Part shown: positions 1-7,741 of the stretch, in pieces
Layout: each line of letters opens with the position of its first letter
Numbering within the stretch: position 1 is the first letter of the stretch
Source of the DNA: Pseudopedobacter sp038243635
Lineage (GTDB): Bacteria > Bacteroidota > Bacteroidia > Sphingobacteriales > Sphingobacteriaceae
NCBI GenBank assembly: GCA_038243635.1
Contig: JBBSQW010000058.1
Span: 1-12,172 of the forward strand
Direction: 5' to 3'
Length of the DNA stretch: 12,172 nt
Program-made: the position numbers and the translations under genes
Notes under the pieces: generated by a model
Seen by the model: the letters and a program-made list of their open reading frames with translations, nothing else
What the model was told of the DNA's origin: nothing
The model's database searches: none

Positions 1-337
1 GTTGATCTTCCTTTTCCTCAATATCATTGAAATGTATCTAGCCCGACCACGATTATGCAACTTTGCTTTGTTATCGATTAATAATATTTAAAGTTAGTTA
101 TTACTCTCATTCTTTAAGATTACAAAGATATGAGCCCGACCATTTCTGATAGTAATAATAAATCAATTGTCATTTAGCAAAGCCTGAAGGCAACATGCGG
201 CGTTGACAACTTGTTTTTTACCAAATAAATTAATGGCATCCCAGATGGAGCGTAAATTGTACTTGCCTTTTCTTTCGTCCAATTGTAAGTTCTTTTTATA
301 AATTGTCACTGGGTTCTAATAAATCGGTTGGGTACAT
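1..337 (-). pseudogene. Decayed IS5-family transposase, N-terminal part, runs off left edge
   Basis: Not an open frame: the protein is recovered only by joining minus-strand frames. From ATG at 337-335 the reading begins MYPTDLLEP, the usual start of Bacteroidota IS5-family DDE transposases (DUF4096-type N-terminus). It hits a stop at 298-296; a shifted frame then reads KKNLQLDERKGKYNLRSIWDAIN, and another reads RMLPSGFAK-stop-QLIYYYYQKWSGSYL (about 198-125). These match in order the family pattern of a basic LRSIWDAIN helix, CQWRMLP, then KWQLIYYYYQKW. Two Trp codons appear as TGA, and several single-base shifts lie in A or T runs, so the copy is dead. After position 49 the W-S-G frame resumes and reads HFNDIEEK towards the window edge. 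The catalytic DDE domain would lie outside the window. Family assignment is from remembered motifs, not a search. Confidence 0.8.
40..142. repeat. 10-bp direct repeats flanking an 83-bp insert in the transposase relic
   Basis: AGCCCGACCA occurs exactly at 40-49 and 133-142. Both copies encode the same W-S-G codons of the relic on the minus strand in the same frame, and the transposase-like reading breaks off after one copy and resumes after the other. The 83 bp between them (50-132) are very AT-rich with in-frame stops. This pattern fits a small insertion with target-site duplication, or a local duplication. I see no clear terminal inverted repeats in the insert. Confidence 0.5.
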
Positions 338-480
338 CTTTTTAAGGTTTCGTCACAACAAAAATGAATCATTCAACCGGTTTATCTACTCATAGTGTTT
401 TTATTCTATCAATTTTTAAACAGACTTTAGCAAATAAGTATTTTATTTTATAATTTGGTTTTACCATCTATAAGCCTTTT

Positions 481-1047
481 ATGTATAACAAGCTGCCTGA
501 TTTAACAACTTTAGTCAATACTATTGCCTTGTGTGATAGCCATAGCGCGTACAAACGCCTTTTTACTATACTGTTTCCAGCACTCTATCGCTTTTCGTTT
601 TGCTTGGTAAAATCAAAAGAAGAAGCGGAAGAAGTAGCGAGCGATGTGATGATTAATTTATGGCGTGATCGGGACAAACTTCCGAAAATTGCTAATATTC
701 GGGTATATGCTTTCGTTATTGCACGAAACATGTCATTGAATGTTTTGAAAAAACGGTTAAACAAAGAAATTGTATTTTTAGATGAGATTGAAGTAGATAT
801 CCTTCTCAATGCACCGAATCCTGAGCAAATATTAATAAACGACGAGCTGAAACAGACACTTGAGAAAGCCGTGCAAGCTCTGCCAGCCAAGTGTAAATTA
901 GTTTTTAAATTAATTAAAGAAGAAGGACTTAGTTATAAAGAAACGGCAGAAATTCTGAAAATTTCAATTAAAACGGTTGATGCGCATTTAGTGTCGGCAA
1001 TTAAAAAACTGACTATCAGCCTTAAAAAGGAATTTAATCTTGCATAA
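481..1047 (+). CDS. ECF RNA polymerase sigma factor (FecI-like, Bacteroidota type)
   Basis: Extracytoplasmic-function sigma-70 factor, 188 aa, the usual ECF length. Region 2 spans about residues 20-92 and includes the acidic/aromatic stretch EEAEEVASDVMINLWRDR (47-64), which in this family binds core polymerase and the -10 element. Region 4 spans about 124-177, with the helix-turn-helix LSYKETAEILKISIKTVDAH reading the -35 element. There is no C-terminal extension. The ATG at 481 is the first in-frame start and gives full region 2; no Shine-Dalgarno is visible, as is normal in Bacteroidota. The gene is followed by a FecR-type anti-sigma gene and a SusC with an STN domain, so it most likely drives the SusC/SusD operon when released. 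The 368-bp gap to the anti-sigma gene is longer than usual for such pairs. The sub-group within the ECF factors is not determined. Confidence 0.93.
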   Translation: MYNKLPDLTTLVNTIALCDSHSAYKRLFTILFPALYRFSFCLVKSKEEAEEVASDVMINLWRDRDKLPKIANIRVYAFVIARNMSLNVLKKRLNKEIVFLDEIEVDILLNAPNPEQILINDELKQTLEKAVQALPAKCKLVFKLIKEEGLSYKETAEILKISIKTVDAHLVSAIKKLTISLKKEFNLA

Positions 1048-1415
1048 ACAATTATCCTATAAAATAACACCTACTGACTGTAAACCATTAATCGCATCAT
1101 TTCTTCTGCTAAAACTTACGAGCTGAGGTTAAGGTTATTGTTCTTTTAAAGTTGCATTCAGCAATCCAATGATATATGGATAAGAATTCCCTAGCCATTC
1201 CAAACGATACCATCAGCAGATTCGTTCAATAAAAAATTTGATTTGATTAATAAACTGAATAATATTACTGCTTTTCAGTTTTTAATTGAACTGTTTGAAC
1301 AACCAAGTTACAACCTCTGATTTGAGTGTTGCAGAAATATTTTTTACCAGACTAGGGAGTTTGCCTAGAAATATTGTCCTATACAAACAAACCTACTTAA
1401 TCTTTATATCTCTGT
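1048..1415. other. 368-bp gap between sigma and anti-sigma genes
   Basis: No gene can be supported here. The stretch is AT-rich. A direct repeat AGAAATATT occurs at 1333-1341 and 1367-1375, and a short inverted repeat CTAGG/CCTAG at 1352-1356/1364-1368 lies between them, about 40-80 bases before the anti-sigma start. Weak inverted repeats (CAGTT/AACTG) sit at 1276-1293. A 42-codon run without a stop (1195-1320, plus) lacks a start codon. The gap could hold a separate promoter for the anti-sigma gene, but I found no clear TAnnTTTG-type -7 box. Confidence 0.4.
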
Positions 1416-2492
1416 ATGGAGAGCAACAGAATTATAGAATTATTAACACGTAAACTGGCCAACGAAGCAACTGATCAAGAACTTGCTGAGTTGCATGAAT
1501 TAATTTCGCGTAACCCTGACTCTATTTATTATGAGGAGGCGCTAAAAGAGTTATGGCTTCCTGCTGCAAATAGTACAGATACAGATAGGGCTTTCAAAAA
1601 ACATATTTTAAAATTTCAAAACGAATTAAATTTTGAAGAGGAGGTTGGTGAAATCAGCAGTAAGCGGTCATCTAGTTTTTTAAAACGCCATATAAAGTCT
1701 GCCGCGGTAGTTTTTTCGCTGTTAATTTTATCCGTGTCCGGATATTTCTTTCTTGCAAATTCAGTTAAAAATTCGGTACCTGTACATACTGAGGTGGTTG
1801 CTGGTAAAGGTATGCGCAAACAAATTACTTTGCCAGACGGAACCCATGTTTGGCTTAATGCAGAAAGTAAATTGTCGTTTGATCTAGACATGCGAGAAAA
1901 AAGCCAGCGGTTGGTTAAACTTTCTGGCGAAGCATTTTTTGATGTAACTCATGATAAAAAGCATCCTTTTATAGTTGTAACTGATAAAATGGTTGTTAAG
2001 GTTTTAGGTACTGCTTTCAATATTAAAGCTTATCAAGGCGAAAAAAAGGTTGAGACTACCTTGATAAGAGGATCAGTAGAGCTTTCTGTAAAAGGAAGTA
2101 TTCCACAAAAATTTATTCTGAAACCATCAGAAAAATTTATTCTGGAAGATAATGAAATTAAATCTGTTCAATTAAAAAGTGCTTATCCGATAAATGACAG
2201 AACATTATTGCTTCAAAATATTGATCCCATATTAATGGGCGATAAAGAATATATTGAAGAAACTTCATGGACAGAAAACCGCCTAGTATTTAAAAATGAA
2301 ACATTTGCAGAATTAAAACCCAAGCTAGAACGCTGGTTTAACGTAAGTATCGAATTAAAAAATGAAGATATAGGAGAATACCGTTTTACCGGGATTTTTA
2401 CAAATGAAAATATTAACCAAGCCTTAACAGCTATGCAATTAATCCAACCGTTTCACTTTAAACTAAAGAGCCATGACGTAATAATATACTAA
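1416..2492 (+). CDS. FecR-type anti-sigma factor, inner-membrane
   Basis: Single-pass anti-sigma regulator, 358 aa. The cytoplasmic N-terminus (about 1-90) is short and charged and is expected to bind the sigma factor. One hydrophobic membrane segment follows at about 95-114 (AAVVFSLLILSVSGYFF). The periplasmic FecR domain covers about 122-230, with family hallmarks LPDGTHVWLNAESKLSF, GEAFFDV, VKVLGTAFNIKAY and TTLIRGSVEL. The C-terminal DUF4974 domain covers about 288-357 (LVFKNETFAELKPKLERWF through GIFTNENINQAL); in the family it faces the STN domain of the TonB-dependent transducer. The ATG at 1416 gives a normal N-terminus. Gene order sigma, FecR, STN-SusC is the standard surface-signalling arrangement, so this protein should hold the sigma factor inactive until SusC signals. 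All domains look complete. Confidence 0.95.
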   Translation: MESNRIIELLTRKLANEATDQELAELHELISRNPDSIYYEEALKELWLPAANSTDTDRAFKKHILKFQNELNFEEEVGEISSKRSSSFLKRHIKSAAVVFSLLILSVSGYFFLANSVKNSVPVHTEVVAGKGMRKQITLPDGTHVWLNAESKLSFDLDMREKSQRLVKLSGEAFFDVTHDKKHPFIVVTDKMVVKVLGTAFNIKAYQGEKKVETTLIRGSVELSVKGSIPQKFILKPSEKFILEDNEIKSVQLKSAYPINDRTLLLQNIDPILMGDKEYIEETSWTENRLVFKNETFAELKPKLERWFNVSIELKNEDIGEYRFTGIFTNENINQALTAMQLIQPFHFKLKSHDVIIY

Positions 2493-2494
2493 CC

Positions 2495-2530
2495 AAAAAA
2501 AAAAGGGGGATTGCGCTAACATCTCCCCCG
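2495..2530. terminator. G/C hairpin after a 10-A run, between anti-sigma and susC-like genes
   Basis: GGGGGA at 2505-2510 pairs with TCCCCC at 2524-2529 around a 13-base loop, directly after ten A residues (2495-2504). On the plus strand there is no U tract, so it is a poor intrinsic terminator and could act as an attenuator or RNA-stability element ahead of the susC-like gene. On the minus strand the same sequence is a classical terminator: GC stem followed by ten Ts. No minus-strand gene is present to use it, so antisense transcription from inside the susC-like gene would be its only client here. Confidence 0.5.
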
Positions 2531-2602
2531 CTTAAAGTCCATCATCAAACAATAGCAAAAGCTATCGTATTTCCAGATTATAAACCATTAAACCACAAAG
2601 TT

Positions 2603-5600
2603 ATGAATTTACATGAACTTATTAGGAAAGTTCTGTCGTCAACTGACTATAAATTAATCAAAAAGATTTTAATAATGTCTAACTGTGTTTTCGTTTTTAC
2701 TTTTCTGTTTTGTTTGCGGGTTTCTGCCGGCGGATATTCGCAAAACAATAAAGTAAGCCTTGATATCGAGAATACCAGCTTAAAAAAAGCCTTATCTATT
2801 CTTGAAAAGAAAGGGAATATCCGGTTATTGTATTCCGAATCTAACTTGCCTTCTGATCAGCAAATAACCATACAAATTAAAGATACAAAGGTGGTAGATG
2901 TTTTGCAGCTCATGCTGAAAGATACCAATATTAAATTCCGCGTGTTTGAAGAAGGGCTTGTGGTTTTATCTCCAGCTAATAAAGAGATACCTGATTTACA
3001 AATTACAGGTAGTGTTTCCGATGAAACTGGGATCACGCTTCCAGGGGTTAGTGTTAAATTGAAAGGAACATCCATTGTCACCACCACAGATGTTAACGGC
3101 GTTTATAACATTACGGTACCTGATGCAAAGGGCATTTTGGTATTTACCTACATCGGTTTTACAACCCGCGAAATTGCCATTAACAATCAAACTAAACTGG
3201 ATGTTAAATTAAACTCATCTTCACAATCTTTAAACGAAGTAGTTGTGGTAGGATACGGAACCGTTGCTAAAAAAGATTTAACAAGTGCCGCTACCACCGT
3301 TACCAGTAAAGATTTTTTACAAGGGGCATTTAATAGTCCGCTGCAATTAATCGAGGGTAAAATTGCCGGAATCACTACCTCCAATCCAGCTTCTGCAGAT
3401 CCTAACCGTGGCTTAGATATACAAGTGAGAGGTGCTGCATCGCTTGAAGCAGGAAACGGACCCTTGATAGTGCTTGACGGTATGGCGGGGGCTGATCTTA
3501 GAAATGTTGCCCAGCAGGATATTGAATCGATAACTGTTTTAAAAGATGCTTCTGCTTCTGCTATTTACGGTTCGCGTGGTGCAAACGGAGTTGTGATTGT
3601 TCAAACAAAACGAGGGAAATCTGGTAAGGTGGCTGTAACTTATGATAGTTACATAGAGCATGATTACGTTGCTGCCAAACCTTCTTTACTTTCGGCAGAG
3701 CAATTTTTGGAAAAGAAAATTGACGATGATCGAGGCGCACAAACCAACTGGTATGATAAATTAATCCGGAAAGACAACTTTGGTCAGAACCAATACCTGG
3801 CTGTTTCAGGTGGCGGGGAAAATTCGATGTTCCGTATTTCTGGTAATTACAGAACTAAAACTGCAATTGATATTGCATCAGATCGTAAAGAATCTGGCTT
3901 TAGGGCAAATTTTCTACAGAAAGCGATGGATGGTTTATTAGAAGTTGGGGGGAATGTTTCTTACCGTATTGCAAGCGAAGAGTTTACCAATTACAATGCA
4001 TTTCAACAAGCGGTAAAGCTTAATCCCACAATTCCGGTTATGGATCCTGCCAATCCATTAAAATATAATACACTTCAAGGTTATGATACTTTTAATCCGG
4101 TTCAAAATCTTTTAGCAAGAGAAAATGGGGCAGATCATACCTATTCTGTAGTTGATTTTAATGTGAAGTTAAATTTGCTCAAAAACTTAACTACAGATGT
4201 TAAACTTGCCCGGCAAGGACATGATCGTGATGGAAGGGAATATTATTCTTCGCAATCTGCAGAATCAATCCAAAACAACCGGATTGGCCGGGCTCGGTTA
4301 CAAAACGAGAAGTGGACGGATTACACGCTTGAATGGTTAGGAAACTACAACCAAAGTTTTGGCAAACACGATTTAAAATTATTGGGTGGTTATTCTTATC
4401 AGGAGTTTAACGAAAAAGGCTTTTGGGCTGAAAATAGCAACTTTCCTTCTGATGCTTTTGGATACAATTATCTGCAAGGAGGAAGCTGGAATTTAGAAAA
4501 AGGGCGGCTCGGTATGGAATCCAGAAAAAGTAAAGAGAAAACGATTGCATTTTTGGGTCGTGCCAATTATAATTTTAACGATACTTATTTTTTAACAGGT
4601 TCGTTTCGTTACGAGGGGAATACAAAATTTGGTGCCAATAATAAATGGGGTTTATTCCCAGCTATATCTGGTGCATGGCGTATTTCTAAACTGCCATTTA
4701 TCCAAAATATTAAGTCTATTAATGATTTAAAACTGCGGTTATCGTATGGTGAAACCGGGCGTTCAGGCTTTCCTAGATATACATCATTGCCTCGTTACGT
4801 CGGTTATGGCAGATACTTAAACGATGAAGGACAATGGATCCAGGTTTACGGTCCAGCTAATAATTTTAATTCTAATTTACAGTGGGAGAAAGCCATTTCT
4901 TATAACGCAGGTTTAGATTTTAGCTTATTTAATTATAAACTAACCGGTAGTATTGACGTGTTTAACCGCAAAAGCACTAATCTGTTATCTAATTATGATG
5001 TGCCTGTGGGCTCGTACGTTCAAGAACAAATTTTTGTAAATGTAGGCAGTACCAGCGCAAAAGGTGTTGAGCTAGCGTTAGCATGGAAACCGCTTCAAGG
5101 CAAAACACTTAATTACTCTACCAACCTAACCGGATCATATACCAAAGCAAAATTAGACTCATGGTCTAACAATGAATTTTCTGCTGGCTACCGCTATTTC
5201 CAGAATCTTCCTTCTCCGGGAAACCCGGGCCCTGCGTATCGCTTAGAAGCTGGAAAAGAAATAGGAAGCTTTTACGGCTATAAATATGCAGGAGTTGACG
5301 ACAAGGGTAATATTATGATCTGGAAAAATGCTGTAGAGGGCAGTGAACGTATCAATGCAACTAACGAGGGCGATAGCAACCGAGACCGTACTTATTTGGG
5401 TCATGGTGCACCGAGGTTTGAACTTGGTTGGGGCAATACCTTAGATTTTAAACAATTTGACCTTTCGTTTTTATTTAGAGGCCGGTTTGATTATCAGATA
5501 CTGAACTTGTACCAAATGTATTATGGTTTACAGGCAGAGCCAGGAGTAAATTTATTGAAAGATGCTTATGAGCGGAACGGGCAAATAAAGTCAGGAAAAG

Positions 5601-5860
5601 TGGTTACAGATTACTTCCTTGAAAGTGGTGATTTTGTAAAGCTGGATAATGTAACTTTGGGATGGTCGCCGAAATTAAACATAAAAAGAATCAATAGCCT
5701 AAGGTTTTATGGAACAATCCGCAATGTATTTACCATTACCAAATACACCGGGCTTGATCCAACATCCGTTAGTGTAACAGGCTTAACGCCAGGCTATCAA
5801 GATCTAAATGTTTATCCGGTTGCCAGAACGTTTTCTTTTGGAGCACAGATCAATTTTTAA
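2603..5860 (+). CDS. SusC-like TonB-dependent outer-membrane transducer with STN domain
   Basis: Outer-membrane importer of the SusC/RagA type, 1085 aa, normal length. A basic N-terminus and hydrophobic signal (about 20-42, ending LRVSA before GGYSQ) are followed by an STN domain at about 50-122 (VSLDIENTSLKKALSILEKK to GLVVL), which in transducers contacts FecR. A carboxypeptidase-regulatory-like domain lies at about 132-207 (ITGSVSDETGITLPGVSV, YIGFTTREI). The TonB-box region NEVVVVGYG is at 211-219. The plug follows (about 220-340), with LDIQVRGAAS, PLIVLDG and KDASASAIYGSRGANGVVIV, then the beta-barrel ending in aromatic FGAQINF. The ATG at 2603 is preferred over the internal ATG at codon 25 because the later start would lose the positive n-region of the signal. 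The susD-like gene begins 33 bases downstream. STN plus the upstream sigma/anti-sigma pair implies substrate-induced autoregulation. The substrate cannot be read from the sequence. Confidence 0.96.
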   Translation: MNLHELIRKVLSSTDYKLIKKILIMSNCVFVFTFLFCLRVSAGGYSQNNKVSLDIENTSLKKALSILEKKGNIRLLYSESNLPSDQQITIQIKDTKVVDVLQLMLKDTNIKFRVFEEGLVVLSPANKEIPDLQITGSVSDETGITLPGVSVKLKGTSIVTTTDVNGVYNITVPDAKGILVFTYIGFTTREIAINNQTKLDVKLNSSSQSLNEVVVVGYGTVAKKDLTSAATTVTSKDFLQGAFNSPLQLIEGKIAGITTSNPASADPNRGLDIQVRGAASLEAGNGPLIVLDGMAGADLRNVAQQDIESITVLKDASASAIYGSRGANGVVIVQTKRGKSGKVAVTYDSYIEHDYVAAKPSLLSAEQFLEKKIDDDRGAQTNWYDKLIRKDNFGQNQYLAVSGGGENSMFRISGNYRTKTAIDIASDRKESGFRANFLQKAMDGLLEVGGNVSYRIASEEFTNYNAFQQAVKLNPTIPVMDPANPLKYNTLQGYDTFNPVQNLLARENGADHTYSVVDFNVKLNLLKNLTTDVKLARQGHDRDGREYYSSQSAESIQNNRIGRARLQNEKWTDYTLEWLGNYNQSFGKHDLKLLGGYSYQEFNEKGFWAENSNFPSDAFGYNYLQGGSWNLEKGRLGMESRKSKEKTIAFLGRANYNFNDTYFLTGSFRYEGNTKFGANNKWGLFPAISGAWRISKLPFIQNIKSINDLKLRLSYGETGRSGFPRYTSLPRYVGYGRYLNDEGQWIQVYGPANNFNSNLQWEKAISYNAGLDFSLFNYKLTGSIDVFNRKSTNLLSNYDVPVGSYVQEQIFVNVGSTSAKGVELALAWKPLQGKTLNYSTNLTGSYTKAKLDSWSNNEFSAGYRYFQNLPSPGNPGPAYRLEAGKEIGSFYGYKYAGVDDKGNIMIWKNAVEGSERINATNEGDSNRDRTYLGHGAPRFELGWGNTLDFKQFDLSFLFRGRFDYQILNLYQMYYGLQAEPGVNLLKDAYERNGQIKSGKVVTDYFLESGDFVKLDNVTLGWSPKLNIKRINSLRFYGTIRNVFTITKYTGLDPTSVSVTGLTPGYQDLNVYPVARTFSFGAQINF

Positions 5861-5893
5861 ACTCGAAGTTTAACCTTTTTTGAACTTAAAAAC

Positions 5894-7576
5894 ATGAATA
5901 CAATAAAAATAATATTTCTGACTTTGGTTGTAATCACCATCTCTGCTTGTAACAAACTGAATGAAGAACCATTTGATGTTTTAACATCCAATACCTATTA
6001 TAAGGATAAAAATACCATTATTGCTGCGGTAACCCGCCCGTATGAACATGCACACTGGTGTGGTTGGGACGGCGACCGCTGGATACTTTCTGAATTGACT
6101 GCAGATAATTTTGTATGGACGCAAAAAGGTAAGCATGGTTATGACGGGGGTGATTGGATTCGTATCCACGGACATAAATGGACGGCCGACGATAGCCATA
6201 TCAACGGAGCTTGGGTTGGTCCATATCAGGGAATCGCTCAATGTAATATCATCATTAAAGATATGTCTACGCTTGATTATCCGGCTTTAGGTTTAACTGA
6301 AGCTGATAAAGCGCAACATATTGCTGAACTTAGAACATTACGGGCGTGGTTTTACTTGTTTTTGATTGATTATTTCCGTGAGATACCCATTATAGAACAA
6401 CCTCAGGAAATAAAACCACAGTCTACCGCACCAGAGCTGTTTGCGTACATAGAAAAAGAAGTAAAAGAATCGCTGCCCGGATTGCCAAAAAATGGAAAAG
6501 TTGGGCGTTTTGATCAGGGCAGTGCTGCGGCTCTCCTAGTACGTTTATACTTAAATGGCGAAAAATGGATAGGTACTGCAAAATATGCAGAATGTGCGCA
6601 AGTTGCTCAGGATATTATCAATGGCACTTATGGTACCTATAGTATAGATCCGGATTACCGCGGCCCATTTAAATCTGGTATAAATGGATATCGCTCTCCC
6701 GAAAACCTTTTTGAGTTTCCGCATGCTAAAAACTTTTTAGAAATGGGTTGGATGTATAACGCATTCATGCACTATCAGGCCAGATATTCGTTAGATAATG
6801 ATTGGGGCGGTTGGAATGGCATTCATTTAACGCCTTCGCGAGATGTGGATGGTGCATTATATAACTACAAATTGGGCATGCCTTATGAAAGATATGCTGC
6901 CGGTGATAAACGGAAACAACCTTTTAAAACAACCGCCAAAGGCGCTAATTATGAAGGTTTCTTTTTGGTTGGTCAGCAATATGAATTTAACAAAACAGCA
7001 GGTTTCGGTTTTGACAGTACCAAAATGGTTAACGGAACGGAAGAATATAACGGTAAACCTCTGAAGTATGTAGATCAGGTTGGCCGCTTTTCTGAAAAGC
7101 CAAACGGAAGATGGGCTGAAGGTTCGCATGTAAGTACCGGCGAAGAAAATTCGGGTGTCCGCTTTATTAAATTTCCTTGGCTGCCCTTGTCACAAGATCT
7201 GTTTCAGTTTAATTCTGTACCTGAAATCCGGTTAGCAGAAATCTACTACTCACTGGCCGAATGTAAATATCGGGCCGGCGATAAAGCAGGTGCGGCAACT
7301 TTGATGGATGCAGTTAGAAAGCGAAATTTTCCAGATGATAAATGGATTGTAAATAGTTATGTGGCAAATCCTGGTTTACTTACAGATGATGAATTTGTAA
7401 CGGATTTAAGCAGGGAGTTTATCGGCGAACGTCATCGAAGAACAGATTTGGTAAGATGGGATCGGTTTGGTGAAGAATGGTGGGACAAACCTAAAGATGA
7501 TAAAGATTATTCCGTTTTCCCTATCCCGGCAAGGGCATTAAATTCAAATCCGGTGTTAAAACCAAACGGCTATTAA
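5894..7576 (+). CDS. SusD/RagB-like surface glycan-binding lipoprotein
   Basis: Partner lid of the SusC-like barrel, 560 aa, normal family length. A lipoprotein signal precedes Cys19 (ITISAC), so it should be lipidated and surface-exposed. The N-terminal part follows the family pattern: LNEEPFDVLTSNTYY, a stretch rich in Trp and Tyr at about 52-115, GPYQGIAQCNIIIKDM, then TPR-like helices with AELRTLRAWFYLFLIDYFREIPI. The C-terminal SusD domain has RLAEIYYSLAECKYRAGDKA, REFIGERHRRTDLVRWDRFG (507-526) and the family ending FPIPARALNSNPVLKPNGY. Many aromatic residues fit carbohydrate stacking, though which sugar cannot be told. It is translated from the susC-like transcript after a 33-base gap with no visible Shine-Dalgarno. 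A strong hairpin follows just after its stop codon. Confidence 0.95.
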   Translation: MNTIKIIFLTLVVITISACNKLNEEPFDVLTSNTYYKDKNTIIAAVTRPYEHAHWCGWDGDRWILSELTADNFVWTQKGKHGYDGGDWIRIHGHKWTADDSHINGAWVGPYQGIAQCNIIIKDMSTLDYPALGLTEADKAQHIAELRTLRAWFYLFLIDYFREIPIIEQPQEIKPQSTAPELFAYIEKEVKESLPGLPKNGKVGRFDQGSAAALLVRLYLNGEKWIGTAKYAECAQVAQDIINGTYGTYSIDPDYRGPFKSGINGYRSPENLFEFPHAKNFLEMGWMYNAFMHYQARYSLDNDWGGWNGIHLTPSRDVDGALYNYKLGMPYERYAAGDKRKQPFKTTAKGANYEGFFLVGQQYEFNKTAGFGFDSTKMVNGTEEYNGKPLKYVDQVGRFSEKPNGRWAEGSHVSTGEENSGVRFIKFPWLPLSQDLFQFNSVPEIRLAEIYYSLAECKYRAGDKAGAATLMDAVRKRNFPDDKWIVNSYVANPGLLTDDEFVTDLSREFIGERHRRTDLVRWDRFGEEWWDKPKDDKDYSVFPIPARALNSNPVLKPNGY

Positions 7577-7583
7577 AATTGTT

Positions 7584-7629
7584 TATAGTTCACAAAAGGG
7601 ATATCGTCATATCCTCTTTGTGAACTATA
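7584..7629. terminator. Long, nearly perfect hairpin after the susD-like gene
   Basis: TATAGTTCACAAA (7584-7596) pairs fully with TTTGTGAACTATA (7617-7629). After one mismatch and one G-U pair the stem continues as GGATAT/ATATCC around the loop CGTC, giving about 21 pairs. It begins 8 bases after the susD-like stop. No U tract follows on either strand, so it may be a processing or stability hairpin that sets different levels of the SusC/SusD module and the downstream enzymes, rather than a full intrinsic terminator. It may also act in both directions. Confidence 0.6.
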
Positions 7630-7741
7630 TTAATTGGTTCAGTATTTATTAAATGAGATATCTGTTTTACAGATGCTCTAATTGATTGTGTCACTTGTGG
7701 TGTAAGATTTAACATGTTTTAAACTCCTTTTTTAATTAACT

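Noticed and set aside
1..27. Minus-strand ATG frame running off the left edge
   Set aside because: Only nine codons are visible and the same bases read better as part of the transposase relic in another frame.
430..465. Possible Bacteroidota -7 promoter box (TATAATTTG) before the sigma gene
   Set aside because: The spacing inside the box is off by one from TAnnTTTG and no matching TTTG -33 element is placed correctly.
1135..1240. Minus-strand reading of about 35 codons with one TGA, with a protein-like stretch RLEWLGNSYPYIIGLL
   Set aside because: I recognise no family, there is no start codon, and runs of this length occur by chance in AT-rich DNA.
1195..1320. Plus-strand 42-codon run without a stop ahead of the anti-sigma gene
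   Set aside because: No start codon, no recognisable motif and no neighbour that would support it as a gene or relic.
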